From a virus, in IMG/VR virus record IMGVR_UViG_3300048691_000162, positions 1-20,451 of that record: a stretch of DNA of 20,451 nt. One strand, given 5' to 3'. Both the position numbers and the translations under genes were made by a program. The notes under the pieces are model-generated. The model was given only the letters and a program-made list of their open reading frames with translations, ran no database searches and had not been told where the DNA came from. Positions within the stretch are counted from its first letter, which is position 1. Every line of letters starts with the position of its first letter. Shown here one piece after another: positions 5,785 through 13,930 of this stretch.

Positions 5785-6510
5785 TCACAGGTGCATCTTC
5801 TTGCGCAGGCGCATGCTCTTGGCTCGGTGCATCTTCGCCGTCGAGCTGTGGCTCTTCATGCTCGCGCGCTTGGTCGCGATCTTCTGCGCCCCGCTTCGTC
5901 GCACTGTCCCGCTCACGCGGACCTTGAGCACCAGCTTCTTGCCGCCACGCACCACGGCGGTTTTCTTGTAGACAGCATCCAGCACGCCGACCGAGTCGAA
6001 CACCGACGCCTGTTCGTCATCGCCGAAGGCAAATCCGTGCAGGTCATCCATGTCGGAATCGCCGCCGGAGAACTCGCCGGACAGGAACTCGTGGACACGC
6101 GCAGCGGCTTCGGCATCGCCGCCGTCGAACATCCCCACCACGTCAGATTCGGCTGCACCCTTGCCGATCATGTAGTTCGCCGCGGCATGCACGTAGGTCG
6201 TGGCCATCTCTTCCTGGCCGCCCGACAGCGGTTCGTCATCCGAGGATTCGGGGGCAGCCATCTCGACCAGCATCCCCACGACGCGGTCGATCAGCGTCTC
6301 GCCGTCTTCCAGGTCTGCCGGCGACGTGCCGGCCCACACCTGGACCACGGCTCCAGCATCGTTCTTGATCTCGGCGTCTGCAAAGCCCGCCGAATCGAAC
6401 ACCGCGGCCACCTGTTCAGCCGGCTTTGCCTTGGCTTCACGGGCCTGATGCGCCCGCATCTGGTCGACAGTGACAGGAAGGTCACGCAGCCGATCGCGCA
6501 GTTTGGACAT
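5785..6510 (-). CDS. Hypothetical protein with acidic body and very basic C-terminus
   Basis: This encodes 241 residues, starting at ATG 6510 with a strong AGGAG site six bases upstream. Residues up to about 165 are acidic and helical (SSDDEPLSGGQEE, SGGDSDMDDLHGF). The last 70 or so are extremely basic (VVRGGKKLVLKVRV, then KSHSSTAKMHRAKSMRLRKKM). Basic tails of this kind occur in several phage structural proteins and suggest contact with DNA or a capsid surface. The acidic/basic split is also seen in scaffolding proteins, but the gene lies between sheath and baseplate genes. No family assigned. Confidence 0.6.
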   Translation of the reverse strand: MSKLRDRLRDLPVTVDQMRAHQAREAKAKPAEQVAAVFDSAGFADAEIKNDAGAVVQVWAGTSPADLEDGETLIDRVVGMLVEMAAPESSDDEPLSGGQEEMATTYVHAAANYMIGKGAAESDVVGMFDGGDAEAAARVHEFLSGEFSGGDSDMDDLHGFAFGDDEQASVFDSVGVLDAVYKKTAVVRGGKKLVLKVRVSGTVRRSGAQKIATKRASMKSHSSTAKMHRAKSMRLRKKMHL

Positions 6511-6532
6511 TTCTCACTCCTTGCTTGAGGGT

Positions 6533-6576
6533 AGGCCCAGCCACCGAGGCGGCCGGGCCTGTCGGCACCGGTGCCG
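6533..6576. other. Two inverted repeats between sheath and next gene
   Basis: The 68-base gap after the sheath gene holds a perfect 14-bp palindrome, CGGCACCGGTGCCG (6563-6576), and a hairpin with arms AGGCCC (6533-6538) and GGGCCT (6555-6560) with a small inner GCC/GGC stem. There is no T-run, so it is not a typical intrinsic terminator. It may slow transcription or mark an mRNA processing point after a highly expressed gene. Confidence 0.35.
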
Positions 6577-6578
6577 GA

Positions 6579-8435
6579 TCAGCCGCTGATGGTCTCGCGC
6601 AGGAACACCTGACGCAGCACACCCTCATACGACGCCGAGATGCCGATGTTCATCACCGTCTTCGGATTCGACGCATTCGGCTGGATTTCAGCATCGAAGC
6701 TCTTGCCGTTCAGGCTCCCCGCGGGGACCAGCCAGCCTGCGGCTTCAGCGTCAGCCAGCAGCCGGTTCGCCGAGTAGCCCATGCGTTTCATGGCCTCCTG
6801 CATCGGCAGGTGGATGAGCTGCTTCGCGGCGCCAGCCAACGTGTTTTCGATCTGACTGGCCATCTCGCCGACCGACACCAGCCGGCGATCGGACGTGCCC
6901 GAGGCCACGAGCGTGATCGAGTCGGCGAACTGGTAGCTGCCACCGCCCGAAGACTCGTAGACCACCGGGTTGACACCAGCACGCGCCAGGTCAGACAGCT
7001 CGCTGTCCTTGACGACGGCGATCTGCCGGGGCTTGATCCGCTGCAAGGGGTAGCGGTGGCCGGCGATCGGGTAGTTCTTGGGCGCGAAACCGTTGCTGTT
7101 GACGTTCGCGTTGCGGTTGGCGCGCGCACCGGCTTGCAGGCCCGACGTACCGATCACCTCGAAGTAGCTGTTGTACTGGTCGAATGCCTCCAGCGGTGCC
7201 CAGTAGGCGGAGTAGAGGTGCGCGGCATCATCTGCCATACCGAGGCCGGCCACGTAGTCGATGGCGCCCTGTGCCGACAGCCGGCCGTCCACGTCGATGA
7301 CCAGCGGCAGGTTCAGCATCTTCGCTGCGCCGCCCAGCAGGCCGACCAGGGTGGGGCTGTAGAGACCACCGGTGATCAGCATGCCGAACGGAGTTTCGCT
7401 GTATGTCAGGCGATCGACCGCCGTGGCGTAGACCGACTGCGGGTAGCTGCCGATGGTTCCTTCCGAGAACAGCGACAGCGTGGACGAACGCGCCCAGTTG
7501 TCGGTGCCGGACGTGCCCCGGCCATAGGCGTTTTCGCACCACGACGGCACGGAGCCGCCAGAGGCGCACACCAGACGGTAGGTCGGGTCAACCCGCTGCA
7601 GCACGTCGGGCAGGTACTCGGACAAGCCGTTTGCATCCTTCGCTTGCGACGACAGCGAGCCGCTGACTTGCTGCACCACCGAGCCGTCCATGGGATCGAT
7701 CACGCGCAGCGTCAGGTACGAACTCGCCACAGCGGGGCCACTGAGCGGCGTTTTGTCGGCGTGGATTTCGAGGACGACGCCGCTGTTCCAGCAGTTGTGG
7801 TCCTCCAGGTACATGAGGAATGAACCATCGGCAGGGACAGCCGGGCTCACCGAGTACCACATGTCGGAGCTGGCGATGACTGCCGGGGCAGTGGTGTAGC
7901 CGGTGCCACCGATCAGGCCAGTGACGCCAGTGATACCGCCGCTGGCATTGACCGCAATGCGCGCCTTCGCGCCGCTGCCGCCGCCGCCGACGATCTGCAG
8001 CCAAGCGCCCGACTTGTAGTTCGTGCCCGTGCTGGTGACGGTGATGGCCGTGACGGCTCCGCCAGCGATGGTGGCCGTCAGCGTGGCCGTACCGCTGGGG
8101 ATGCCGACGACGGCGTAGGACTTGGCTGCCGTCGAGTTGACCAGGCGGGCCACGACAGCCGAACGGGCACCCGTGTCCAGGGCCTCGCGCAGCACGACGG
8201 ACGGGGCGTTTTCGGCCGAGTTGCGGATGGACTGCACGGGGCCGAGCTTGCTGCCGATGTTGCTGCGATCCACGACGATGTTGCGATCGATCGCACCGCG
8301 GGCGAATCGGCCGACCAGGGCAATGACCTGATCGTTCGATGACGAGCTGGCGCGCTCAGTCCGATCGATCGGCATGGCGAGCTGCACGCCGGTCTGGGAT
8401 CCGATCGAGCGGACGAAAGGCTGAAAAGTTGCCAT
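6579..8435 (-). CDS. Contractile tail sheath protein
   Basis: This complete 618-residue protein starts at ATG 8435, four bases after the previous stop, with an AAGGGG site. The C-terminal part shows the sheath signature: RQIAVVKDSELSDLARAGVNPV, then RRLVSVGEMASQIENTL, then a terminal NIGISASYEGVLRQVFLRE strand. Sheath subunits stack around the tail tube and contract to drive it through the cell envelope. The gene sits in the tail block after the capsid genes. Unusually, residues about 122-185 carry two Gly-rich beta repeats (AITVTSTGTNY, GGGGSGAKA, GVTGLIGGTGYTTAP) of a kind better known from tail fibres and adhesins. They are inserted in the outer N-terminal half. Confidence 0.85.
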   Translation of the reverse strand: MATFQPFVRSIGSQTGVQLAMPIDRTERASSSSNDQVIALVGRFARGAIDRNIVVDRSNIGSKLGPVQSIRNSAENAPSVVLREALDTGARSAVVARLVNSTAAKSYAVVGIPSGTATLTATIAGGAVTAITVTSTGTNYKSGAWLQIVGGGGSGAKARIAVNASGGITGVTGLIGGTGYTTAPAVIASSDMWYSVSPAVPADGSFLMYLEDHNCWNSGVVLEIHADKTPLSGPAVASSYLTLRVIDPMDGSVVQQVSGSLSSQAKDANGLSEYLPDVLQRVDPTYRLVCASGGSVPSWCENAYGRGTSGTDNWARSSTLSLFSEGTIGSYPQSVYATAVDRLTYSETPFGMLITGGLYSPTLVGLLGGAAKMLNLPLVIDVDGRLSAQGAIDYVAGLGMADDAAHLYSAYWAPLEAFDQYNSYFEVIGTSGLQAGARANRNANVNSNGFAPKNYPIAGHRYPLQRIKPRQIAVVKDSELSDLARAGVNPVVYESSGGGSYQFADSITLVASGTSDRRLVSVGEMASQIENTLAGAAKQLIHLPMQEAMKRMGYSANRLLADAEAAGWLVPAGSLNGKSFDAEIQPNASNPKTVMNIGISASYEGVLRQVFLRETISG

Positions 8436-8438
8436 GGG

Positions 8439-8864
8439 TTACCCCTTGATGTTCGGGAAAGATTCGAAGGAGACGCGGTCGCCGATGTAGATGGCGGCGG
8501 CGGACTCCAGCACTTCGCGGCGGAGTCGCAGGGCACTGTCTTCGTCGTGCAGCACGACCGACGCGCTGCTGGCCGGGCCGATGAACAGGCCCGATGTCAG
8601 CAGCGAAAGTGAAATGCCACTGTCGTTGATCACTTCGACGGTGACCGGCCAAGCGATGCCAGGCTCTTCAGCAGCGACCGGGGCAGGCGCTGCCACGACA
8701 GTGGGTTGCACGGGTGCAGCGACAGGCGCCGCGGGCGCGGGGGTTGCTGCTGGTTCAGCCTGGGCGGGCTGGACCGCTTTGGCCGTGGCCTTGGGAAGTG
8801 CGGCGGATGCGGAGGCCGAAGCCTCGGCATCGGCTGCAGCCTTGGGGATGGGTGCTGCAGCCAT
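8439..8864 (-). CDS. Hypothetical Ala/Pro-rich virion-associated protein
   Basis: This encodes 141 residues, starting three bases after the major capsid stop with a weak ribosome binding site, so it may rely on coupling. Residues 1-70 are a low-complexity Ala/Pro linker (repeated AAP and APV steps). The C-terminal 70 residues form a compact beta-rich domain: WPVTVEVINDSGISLSLL, a SGLFIGPASSASVVLHD strand pair, and YIGDRVSF near the end. A flexible linker plus a small domain right after the major capsid gene fits a head decoration or head fibre protein. This is inference from layout; no family was recognised. Confidence 0.55.
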   Translation of the reverse strand: MAAAPIPKAAADAEASASASAALPKATAKAVQPAQAEPAATPAPAAPVAAPVQPTVVAAPAPVAAEEPGIAWPVTVEVINDSGISLSLLTSGLFIGPASSASVVLHDEDSALRLRREVLESAAAIYIGDRVSFESFPNIKG

Positions 8865-8867
8865 GGA

Positions 8868-10559
8868 TCAGACCAGTCCGGTGATGTTGATGCGGGCGCA
8901 GCCCATCGCGCTCGGCGTGTGCGGGTTGCGCTCGGTGAAGTTCCGGGCGTACAGGCCGCGGTTGGTGTTGAAGTCCTTGTTCGTCGCGAGGTCGAGCAGC
9001 ATCGTCGGCACGGCATCGCCCAGAACCACCGGCGCGCGGCCGGGATCCGAGCCGCGGCCGATCAGCAGCATCTCGTGCTCACCGGCTGCGGCGTCACCAG
9101 TCAGCAGGCCAGTGCCATCCGGGATCGAGTACACGTCCACCATGCTGTTCAGGCGGCCAACGCGCCAGATGCCGGCGCTCGGGCGCTGCCCAGACGGCTC
9201 GAACATCGTGCTCGGCAGGCCCTGCAGCTCGGCGGTCACGCGGCGATCGACGTAAGCGAACTCGGCGCCGTAGTCCATCGTGACCTCGGCAACCATCTGC
9301 GATGCAGCACTCAGGGTCGGGCCAAAGTCCTGCCAGATCTGGGCGCGGACCAGCGCAGATGAACGGCTTGCCATGTCGAATTCGTGCGTGAGCACTGTGT
9401 TCGCCGACACGGCGTAAGCCATGCTCAGCGCACGGTAGTAACGCTCCATCGCCTGCTGGGCGCGGGCCGCGCGCAACTGCTGACTGGCGATATCGATGTT
9501 CAGTTCGCGGATTGCCTGGGTTCGCGCGTCGATGTCGGTCGAGGTCAGCATGCGATCGACGCTTGCAAACAGCGAAAAGGTCTCGATGCCAACGCCAATT
9601 TCAGGGGCCAGAGCCGGGGCCTTGGTGAAGTTGATCGACACCTCGGCTATCACCTCGACGCCGTCGGGCAAGGACGGGGTGATCGCGTTGAGAGTCACCT
9701 CACCGGTATCCGGAGCCACCGACGCGCTGACCGTGTACTCGGTGCCACGCAGCTTGACCGTTCCATTCAGCGGAGAGGTGGAGCCGGTCGGGTTACGACC
9801 CTCCTGCGCGGCGACCAGCCCGTTGACCACGATGATCGTCTGGCCGCGATTGATCGGGACGCCGGTCATCGACTGGTTGCAGTGCAGGCCGAACATGTCA
9901 CCGACCGTGCCGGGCGGGTTGTTGCGGGCGGTGCATTTCAGGGTGACGCCAGCGGCGCCAGCCGGGAACTTGAGCGACCGCTTGTTGCTCGCGTAGGCCC
10001 GGCCGATGCGCGAGCCGTTGATCATCTCGTCGGCCTGGTATCCGCCCAGCGCGCTCTTCGCGGTGTGGTTCAGGATCGCAAGCGTAGCCTCGTTCGAGCT
10101 GATGTCCGTGGGCAGATAGGCCGCGAAGGGGATCGCCGTTTCGAACAGGTTCAGCATCGAGACGACGGCGCGATTCGCCTGCAGCGACTGCGTGTCGCTC
10201 GCAGAGCTAGACGCCGCGCTGTCCAGAACCACATACGTACCATCGGCGCGGTGGTTGAAGCAGGCGCTGTTGGCCTGCTGGATCGCGGCGGCCATCAGGC
10301 TCGCGTCCGGGCGGCTGCCGTGCATGTCTTCGTAGGCGCGGACACCTTCGGCGATCGAATCCAGCACCACAGCACTCTTGTCGCCGACACGGTCCAGCAG
10401 TTGCCCCAGGGCCTCGGGCATGGCGCCATCGCTCTTGAGAATTTCACTCAGGCGCTGGCCGGGATTGCTTTCGCTGGGCGGGATCGAGCCGACCGAGTCG
10501 AGAACGTGCGCCATCTGGCGCTCGCCCTCGAAGACCTGTTGATTGAAGTTACTGGGCAT
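8868..10559 (-). CDS. Major capsid protein, T4-like (HK97 fold)
   Basis: This encodes 563 residues. ATG 10559 has a GGAGAG site just upstream. The helical N-terminal region (1-110) may be processed or act as a delta domain. The C-terminal third holds the recognisable capsid features: IWRVGRLNSMVDVYSIPD (464-481), then LIGRGSDPGRAPVVLGDAVP, matching the end domain of T4 gp23-type proteins. It would form the icosahedral head. The segment around residues 200-330, including NNPPGTVGDMFGL, looks like an inserted beta domain. A 99-base gap precedes the gene and holds a 20-bp element shared with the KilA-N upstream region. No portal, protease or scaffold gene was identified in the window. Confidence 0.75.
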   Translation of the reverse strand: MPSNFNQQVFEGERQMAHVLDSVGSIPPSESNPGQRLSEILKSDGAMPEALGQLLDRVGDKSAVVLDSIAEGVRAYEDMHGSRPDASLMAAAIQQANSACFNHRADGTYVVLDSAASSSASDTQSLQANRAVVSMLNLFETAIPFAAYLPTDISSNEATLAILNHTAKSALGGYQADEMINGSRIGRAYASNKRSLKFPAGAAGVTLKCTARNNPPGTVGDMFGLHCNQSMTGVPINRGQTIIVVNGLVAAQEGRNPTGSTSPLNGTVKLRGTEYTVSASVAPDTGEVTLNAITPSLPDGVEVIAEVSINFTKAPALAPEIGVGIETFSLFASVDRMLTSTDIDARTQAIRELNIDIASQQLRAARAQQAMERYYRALSMAYAVSANTVLTHEFDMASRSSALVRAQIWQDFGPTLSAASQMVAEVTMDYGAEFAYVDRRVTAELQGLPSTMFEPSGQRPSAGIWRVGRLNSMVDVYSIPDGTGLLTGDAAAGEHEMLLIGRGSDPGRAPVVLGDAVPTMLLDLATNKDFNTNRGLYARNFTERNPHTPSAMGCARINITGLV

Positions 10560-10627
10560 TGCGCTCTCCGGATGACGATCGGTTCTGTGATCGTGGTTGG
10601 TGTGCGCTGATTCTTTTGCCTTCTTTG

Positions 10628-10647
10628 ATGTTCTTTCTGGTTGTTTT
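10628..10647 (-). promoter_or_regulatory. Shared 20-bp element upstream of the major capsid gene
   Basis: On the minus strand this reads AAAACAAC, four variable bases (CAGA), then AAGAACAT. The same two boxes with the same spacing lie at 17936-17955 upstream of the KilA-N gene. It is 68 bases before the capsid start. A phage late promoter or activator site is the likeliest role. Confidence 0.5.
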
Positions 10648-10658
10648 CCGCCGATCGA

Positions 10659-11141
10659 TCAAGCGGTGGCGGTCTCGGCTTCCGCCAGCTTCGCAGTGAC
10701 CACCTCTACTTCCGCCAGCAGACCATCACGGCGTGCAGCCAGCTTGGCCAGCAGCGTGGTGCGTGCCGTGCGCACTGCGGGCGGGAGCGGTTCGATCGGC
10801 TGCGCGGCGAGCTTGCGCTGGAACTTGTCGCGCCCAGCCACGAGTTTCGCGGCGATCTCCTTGGCTGCGCCTGCGGCATCGGCCTGGCGGAACACGGGGA
10901 TGAGCGCGCCGTTGATCCGCGTCTCGAACACGTCGCCGGTCGCTTTCACCAGCAGCTCGACACGCTGGCCGTCCGACATCACCAGGCACACGGTCTTGAA
11001 GTCGATCCCCGCGCGCTTCACCGATTTGGTGTCGAACGTGGCGCTTGCCACCGGGCTGCCGGACTGACCGAGCAGCTTGCTGACCTGCTTGATGGCTGGA
11101 TCGCGGGGCGACGGGGAGTTGAAGTTGAAAGCGATGTTCAT
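10659..11141 (-). CDS. DarA_N-like protein, possible head-packaged anti-restriction factor
   Basis: This encodes 160 residues. ATG 11141 is chosen because a strong AGGAG lies six bases upstream; the open frame continues far upstream but only as antisense-like sequence through other genes. Residues about 40-110 (KRAGIDFKTVCLVMSDGQRV, then LLVKATGDVFETRINGALIP, then AKEIAAKLV) resemble the DarA_N barrel, the N-terminal domain of P1 DarA and related polyvalent phage proteins. P1 DarA is packed into heads and helps protect injected DNA from type I restriction. Residues 122-158 form a coiled coil. Its place directly before the capsid gene fits a head protein. The match is by eye and moderate. Confidence 0.5.
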   Translation of the reverse strand: MNIAFNFNSPSPRDPAIKQVSKLLGQSGSPVASATFDTKSVKRAGIDFKTVCLVMSDGQRVELLVKATGDVFETRINGALIPVFRQADAAGAAKEIAAKLVAGRDKFQRKLAAQPIEPLPPAVRTARTTLLAKLAARRDGLLAEVEVVTAKLAEAETATA

Positions 11142-11224
11142 GGGCGGCTCCTGGCCTTTCTGGTGCCGCCGATCTTCAGCGTCCCGCCCGACTGGGGCCG
11201 TGAGGTTTTCCGCTTCTGGTGGTA

Positions 11225-11515
11225 TCAGCCGCCAGCGAACACGTTCGGTGACCCCATTGCCGACACGCTGCCGCAGCTCACGCTGTCGCCGATCCGCATC
11301 AGCGGTTTGCCATTGACGAACACGCTGCTGCTGCCGCCCGCGGCGCTGCCGCTGTGGCACTTCTTCGGGCTGCAGTGCGGGACGTAGCCATCCCCTGTGC
11401 GAAGCGCACCGATGCCGTTGATGAACACGTCGCTGCTGCCGCCGTAGGAGGGGCGGCCAGGGAACGTGCCGTGGCCGGAACAGGAATCTCCGGATCGAGA
11501 TGCTGCTGGCATCAT
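11225..11515 (-). CDS. PAAR-domain tail spike tip protein
   Basis: This encodes 96 residues, about the length of a single PAAR domain. The start overlaps the upstream stop as ATGA; a second ATG follows at once (ATGATG), with AAGGA just upstream. Visible PAAR signatures are SGHGTFPGRPS, GSSDVFINGIGALRTGD, PHCSPKKCHSG, GSSSVFVNGKPLMRIGD, then SCGS and GSPNVFAGG. Histidines and cysteines of these repeats can bind a metal at the tip. PAAR proteins cap the trimeric spike and sharpen it for membrane piercing. The spike gene lies one gene upstream, in the same operon. Confidence 0.85.
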   Translation of the reverse strand: MMPAASRSGDSCSGHGTFPGRPSYGGSSDVFINGIGALRTGDGYVPHCSPKKCHSGSAAGGSSSVFVNGKPLMRIGDSVSCGSVSAMGSPNVFAGG

Positions 11516-12078
11516 GATTTCCTTCGCAGGTTGACCGCGGCGGCGAGGGCGTCGCGGTTGGGGGTGTAGTCCTTGCGCAAGCCGAACACGTAGGTCCGGC
11601 GCTCGGTGCCACGCTTGACGCCGCCGTTCGCCGCCCAGTCGGTGGCCTCGATGGTGATCGAGTAGTACGGCCGGTGCGAGGGGTCAGGGCGGTAGGTGAT
11701 GACCTCCTGGTGCTCGGCCGTGATGGCGCCGAATTCCCGCACATCCACCACCGGGCCGCCCGGCTCCACCTCAACGCCAAGCTCCAGGATGCGCGGGTTC
11801 TGCCCGCCGAGAATCCGCGCATCGCTGGTGGTCAGCGTCAACCGGACCACCTTCGACTTGGTCGGCGGGGTCAGCTCCAGCTTGACGCCAGCAGGCAGGG
11901 CCGGGACCACGCTGATGATCGACACCAGCACCTCCCCAGGAAGTGGCTCGCCCGCCTCCCCTGCGATGGTGATGACCTCAGCCAGCGCGCCGCGTGCCGG
12001 CTGCTGAAACCACACATCAGCGTCCTTCGCCTCATCCCGGCCACCCGTGGTTTCGTCGATCCGCCAGAGCGCCGCCAT
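11512..12078 (-). CDS. Hypothetical beta-rich tail protein
   Basis: This encodes 188 residues starting at ATG 12078, with GAGG five bases upstream. It is soluble and rich in predicted beta strands, with short motifs such as LVSIISVVPALPAGV, VVRLTLTTSDARI and YYSITIEATDWAA, and a basic end (NLRRKS). It has no cysteine. I do not recognise the family. It lies between the spike and PAAR genes and is coupled to PAAR by an ATGA overlap, so it probably belongs to the baseplate or spike complex. An adaptor or chaperone for the tip is possible, but this is inference from position. Confidence 0.6.
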   Translation of the reverse strand: MAALWRIDETTGGRDEAKDADVWFQQPARGALAEVITIAGEAGEPLPGEVLVSIISVVPALPAGVKLELTPPTKSKVVRLTLTTSDARILGGQNPRILELGVEVEPGGPVVDVREFGAITAEHQEVITYRPDPSHRPYYSITIEATDWAANGGVKRGTERRTYVFGLRKDYTPNRDALAAAVNLRRKS

Positions 12079-12085
12079 GGTGGCC

Positions 12086-12634
12086 TCAGTTCAGGTTCAC
12101 GCGCGCAGCATCGAGCGTGATGGCGCCGCCGGTGATCGACAGCGTCGAGCCACCGACCGTGAGCGTGATTCCGCCCGATGTGACGCGGATGCTGGCGCCG
12201 CCGACCGTGGCCGTGACGCTGCTGCCGGCCGTCACGGTCACATCGTTTTCAGCCTGCACGTCCACCTGCGCGCCGCTGCCGCTGACCTTCACCCAGCCGT
12301 TCGGCGTAGCGATCTGCGCAACCTCGTCGGCCAGGACTTCGATTTTCTTGTGGTGCCAGCGTCGCCAGTCGAGCCGGCTGTCCTCGTTGCGCGCGCGGTA
12401 CCCGACGATGATCGGGAACCGCTGGTCGCCCTCTTCGAACTGCACCCACACCCGGTCACCCGGCAGGATCTCGATCTCGGTCTTCTCCGATGCGTCGCCC
12501 ACGGCTTGCATGACCTGGGCCAGCAGCTTCTCGTTGGCGCCGTCGGTCATGCCGGGGATGTCGATCCGGCACTCTCTGCTGTCTGGCAGGTACTCGACCA
12601 CCACGCCTGGAATCATGCCGGCGATGCTGCTCAC
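12086..12634 (-). CDS. Baseplate spike protein (gpV/gp5-like)
   Basis: This encodes 182 residues. GTG 12634 is preferred: it overlaps the hub stop as GTGA and has AGGTGG just upstream. A TTG 21 bases further upstream is possible. Residues 5-80 form the OB fold of gpV/VgrG spikes (GMIPGVVVEYLPDSRECRI, then ILPGDRVWVQFEEGDQRFPI, then IVGY). Residues 120-182 are short beta repeats (VTVTAGSSVTATVG, then SIRVTSGGITLTV, then GSTLSITGG), as in a triple-stranded beta-helix needle. It would form the trimeric spike under the hub. It lies directly downstream of the hub gene. Confidence 0.8.
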   Translation of the reverse strand: MSSIAGMIPGVVVEYLPDSRECRIDIPGMTDGANEKLLAQVMQAVGDASEKTEIEILPGDRVWVQFEEGDQRFPIIVGYRARNEDSRLDWRRWHHKKIEVLADEVAQIATPNGWVKVSGSGAQVDVQAENDVTVTAGSSVTATVGGASIRVTSGGITLTVGGSTLSITGGAITLDAARVNLN

Positions 12635-13527
12635 GCTGCCACCTGCGCGAGCCAAATCGTGCTTGTCTGCGCGCCGCCGTTGCCGGAGGTGTTGGTCTCC
12701 ATCGTGTGCGCAGCGGTCACGACAAAGTACCGATTGGCCCCCACGTCGATGCAGTCGCCCGCCCGGATGTGCGGAGCGAACCCGCTGGACACCTTGCGCC
12801 GAACGATCGGCACAGACCGCATGGCGTTCAAGATGTCGGTCGTGCCACGCGGTCGGTAGGTGATGCCGCGCCCCGCGTCACTGCGGCCGGTCACGAACAG
12901 CCCAGCCCGGTCGGTCGAGAAGGCAAAGGGCACGGTGTGGCGCTCCAGCAATCCGGACTGCACCTGCTCAGCGGAATCCTCGCGCAGCCGCACCACCGGC
13001 TTCTGCGCGGTCAGGTCGCCCAGCCGCCTGAAGTCGATGCCGCCGCGGTCATTGACCACCAGCGCGCCGCCGGCTTCCACCAGTGCCTTGGCAATCTCGA
13101 AGCTTGGGGTCAGGCCGCGCATGCACACGAACACGGGGATGGGGATGTCCGAGCCAATCACCGCGCGTGCGCCGCTGGCACGGTACGCCTCTCCGAATGT
13201 GCCCCCATAGCGGATGACCGCCCGTTGCAGCGGCTCGGCGATTGGAGCACAGGAGGCGAGTAGTCCAATGTAGGTGCGAGACCCTGTGTTGCGCCCAGCC
13301 TGGGCATAGCCGTCTTCGGTATACCCGCCACGCTTGACGATCAGAAACTCGTGCTGATCACGACCGGCCTTGAACAGCGCACCCTCGCGCATGCTGGCCG
13401 TGTCCGGCGTGTCGCGCACCTCAATCTCGATCGTGACCGGGATCGGCGTCAGGTCCGAGCGCAGCACAGCGCGCACAAGCACGTCAGCGCGCAGTGGCCG
13501 GGATGCTCCAGGAGGGTAGACGACCAC
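12631..13527 (-). CDS. Baseplate hub protein, late control D/gp27-like (putative)
   Basis: This encodes 298 residues from GTG 13527, nine bases after the previous stop, with AGG eight bases upstream. A middle part reading GLTPSFEIAKALVEAGGALV then NDRGGIDFRRLGDL, and a C-terminal RAGDCIDVGANRYFVVTAAHT stretch, resemble gpD/gp27-type hub proteins. Hub trimers connect tail tube and spike. The next gene encodes the spike, the classic partner. The N-terminal 60 residues are less typical and rich in beta strand. Confidence 0.55.
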   Translation of the reverse strand: MVVYPPGASRPLRADVLVRAVLRSDLTPIPVTIEIEVRDTPDTASMREGALFKAGRDQHEFLIVKRGGYTEDGYAQAGRNTGSRTYIGLLASCAPIAEPLQRAVIRYGGTFGEAYRASGARAVIGSDIPIPVFVCMRGLTPSFEIAKALVEAGGALVVNDRGGIDFRRLGDLTAQKPVVRLREDSAEQVQSGLLERHTVPFAFSTDRAGLFVTGRSDAGRGITYRPRGTTDILNAMRSVPIVRRKVSSGFAPHIRAGDCIDVGANRYFVVTAAHTMETNTSGNGGAQTSTIWLAQVAA

Positions 13528-13536
13528 GGGTGCTGC

Positions 13537-13917
13537 CTACTCGACCGTGATGATTTCGGCGTCGTAGCTCAACTCGGGCAGCGACGCGAGATAGGCGTTG
13601 ATGTCACCCTCGACCTCTGCCACGCTGCGCCCGAACGACTCGATCCCGCCCGCACTGGCCGTGCTGATCCGCATCGCGTTTTCACGCTCCGCGAACAGCT
13701 CGAACAGCGGGCGGATCAAAGCCCACTCGCCCAGCGTCACATCGGTGTCCGGCGCAATCTCTACCGCATCGCCATCGAGTGCGGAGGTGATGTCGCCATA
13801 GGCGGCGTACTGGCGCGCCGCCCGCACTGCGCAGTCGAGAACCTCGCTGTCGAGCAGCATGAGGCCCGACGCTGCACGCAGCGCCAGGTACTCGGTGGAC
13901 AGGGTGGACAGCAGCAC
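13537..13917 (-). CDS. Small putative neck or adaptor protein
   Basis: This encodes 126 residues from GTG 13917, 13 bases after the tail tube stop. A later ATG at codon 19 would give a shorter form. The protein is helical in its first half (LLDSEVLDCAVRAARQYAAYG) with an acidic middle and the motif VTLGEWALIRPLFELFAERE. A second helical block (GGIESFGRSVAEVEGDI) and a short acidic beta end (AEIITVE) follow. Helical proteins of this size are common among head-tail adaptors and neck proteins. The assignment is by size and position only. Confidence 0.5.
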   Translation of the reverse strand: MLLSTLSTEYLALRAASGLMLLDSEVLDCAVRAARQYAAYGDITSALDGDAVEIAPDTDVTLGEWALIRPLFELFAERENAMRISTASAGGIESFGRSVAEVEGDINAYLASLPELSYDAEIITVE

Positions 13918-13930
13918 GCCTGCCCGCCAA

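Noticed and set aside
5560-7823. Two long plus-strand open frames opposite the tail sheath and neighbours
   Set aside because: Products are rich in Arg, His and Gly without family motifs, and the minus strand carries the recognisable sheath protein.
9384-10610. 408-codon plus-strand frame opposite the capsid gene
   Set aside because: Antisense shadow of the major capsid protein; no ribosome binding site or motif.
11142-11822. N-terminal extension of the 160-aa DarA_N-like protein
   Set aside because: The extension is out of frame with, and covers, the PAAR and 188-aa genes, is Arg/Ser/Pro-rich, and a strong ribosome binding site supports the start at 11141.
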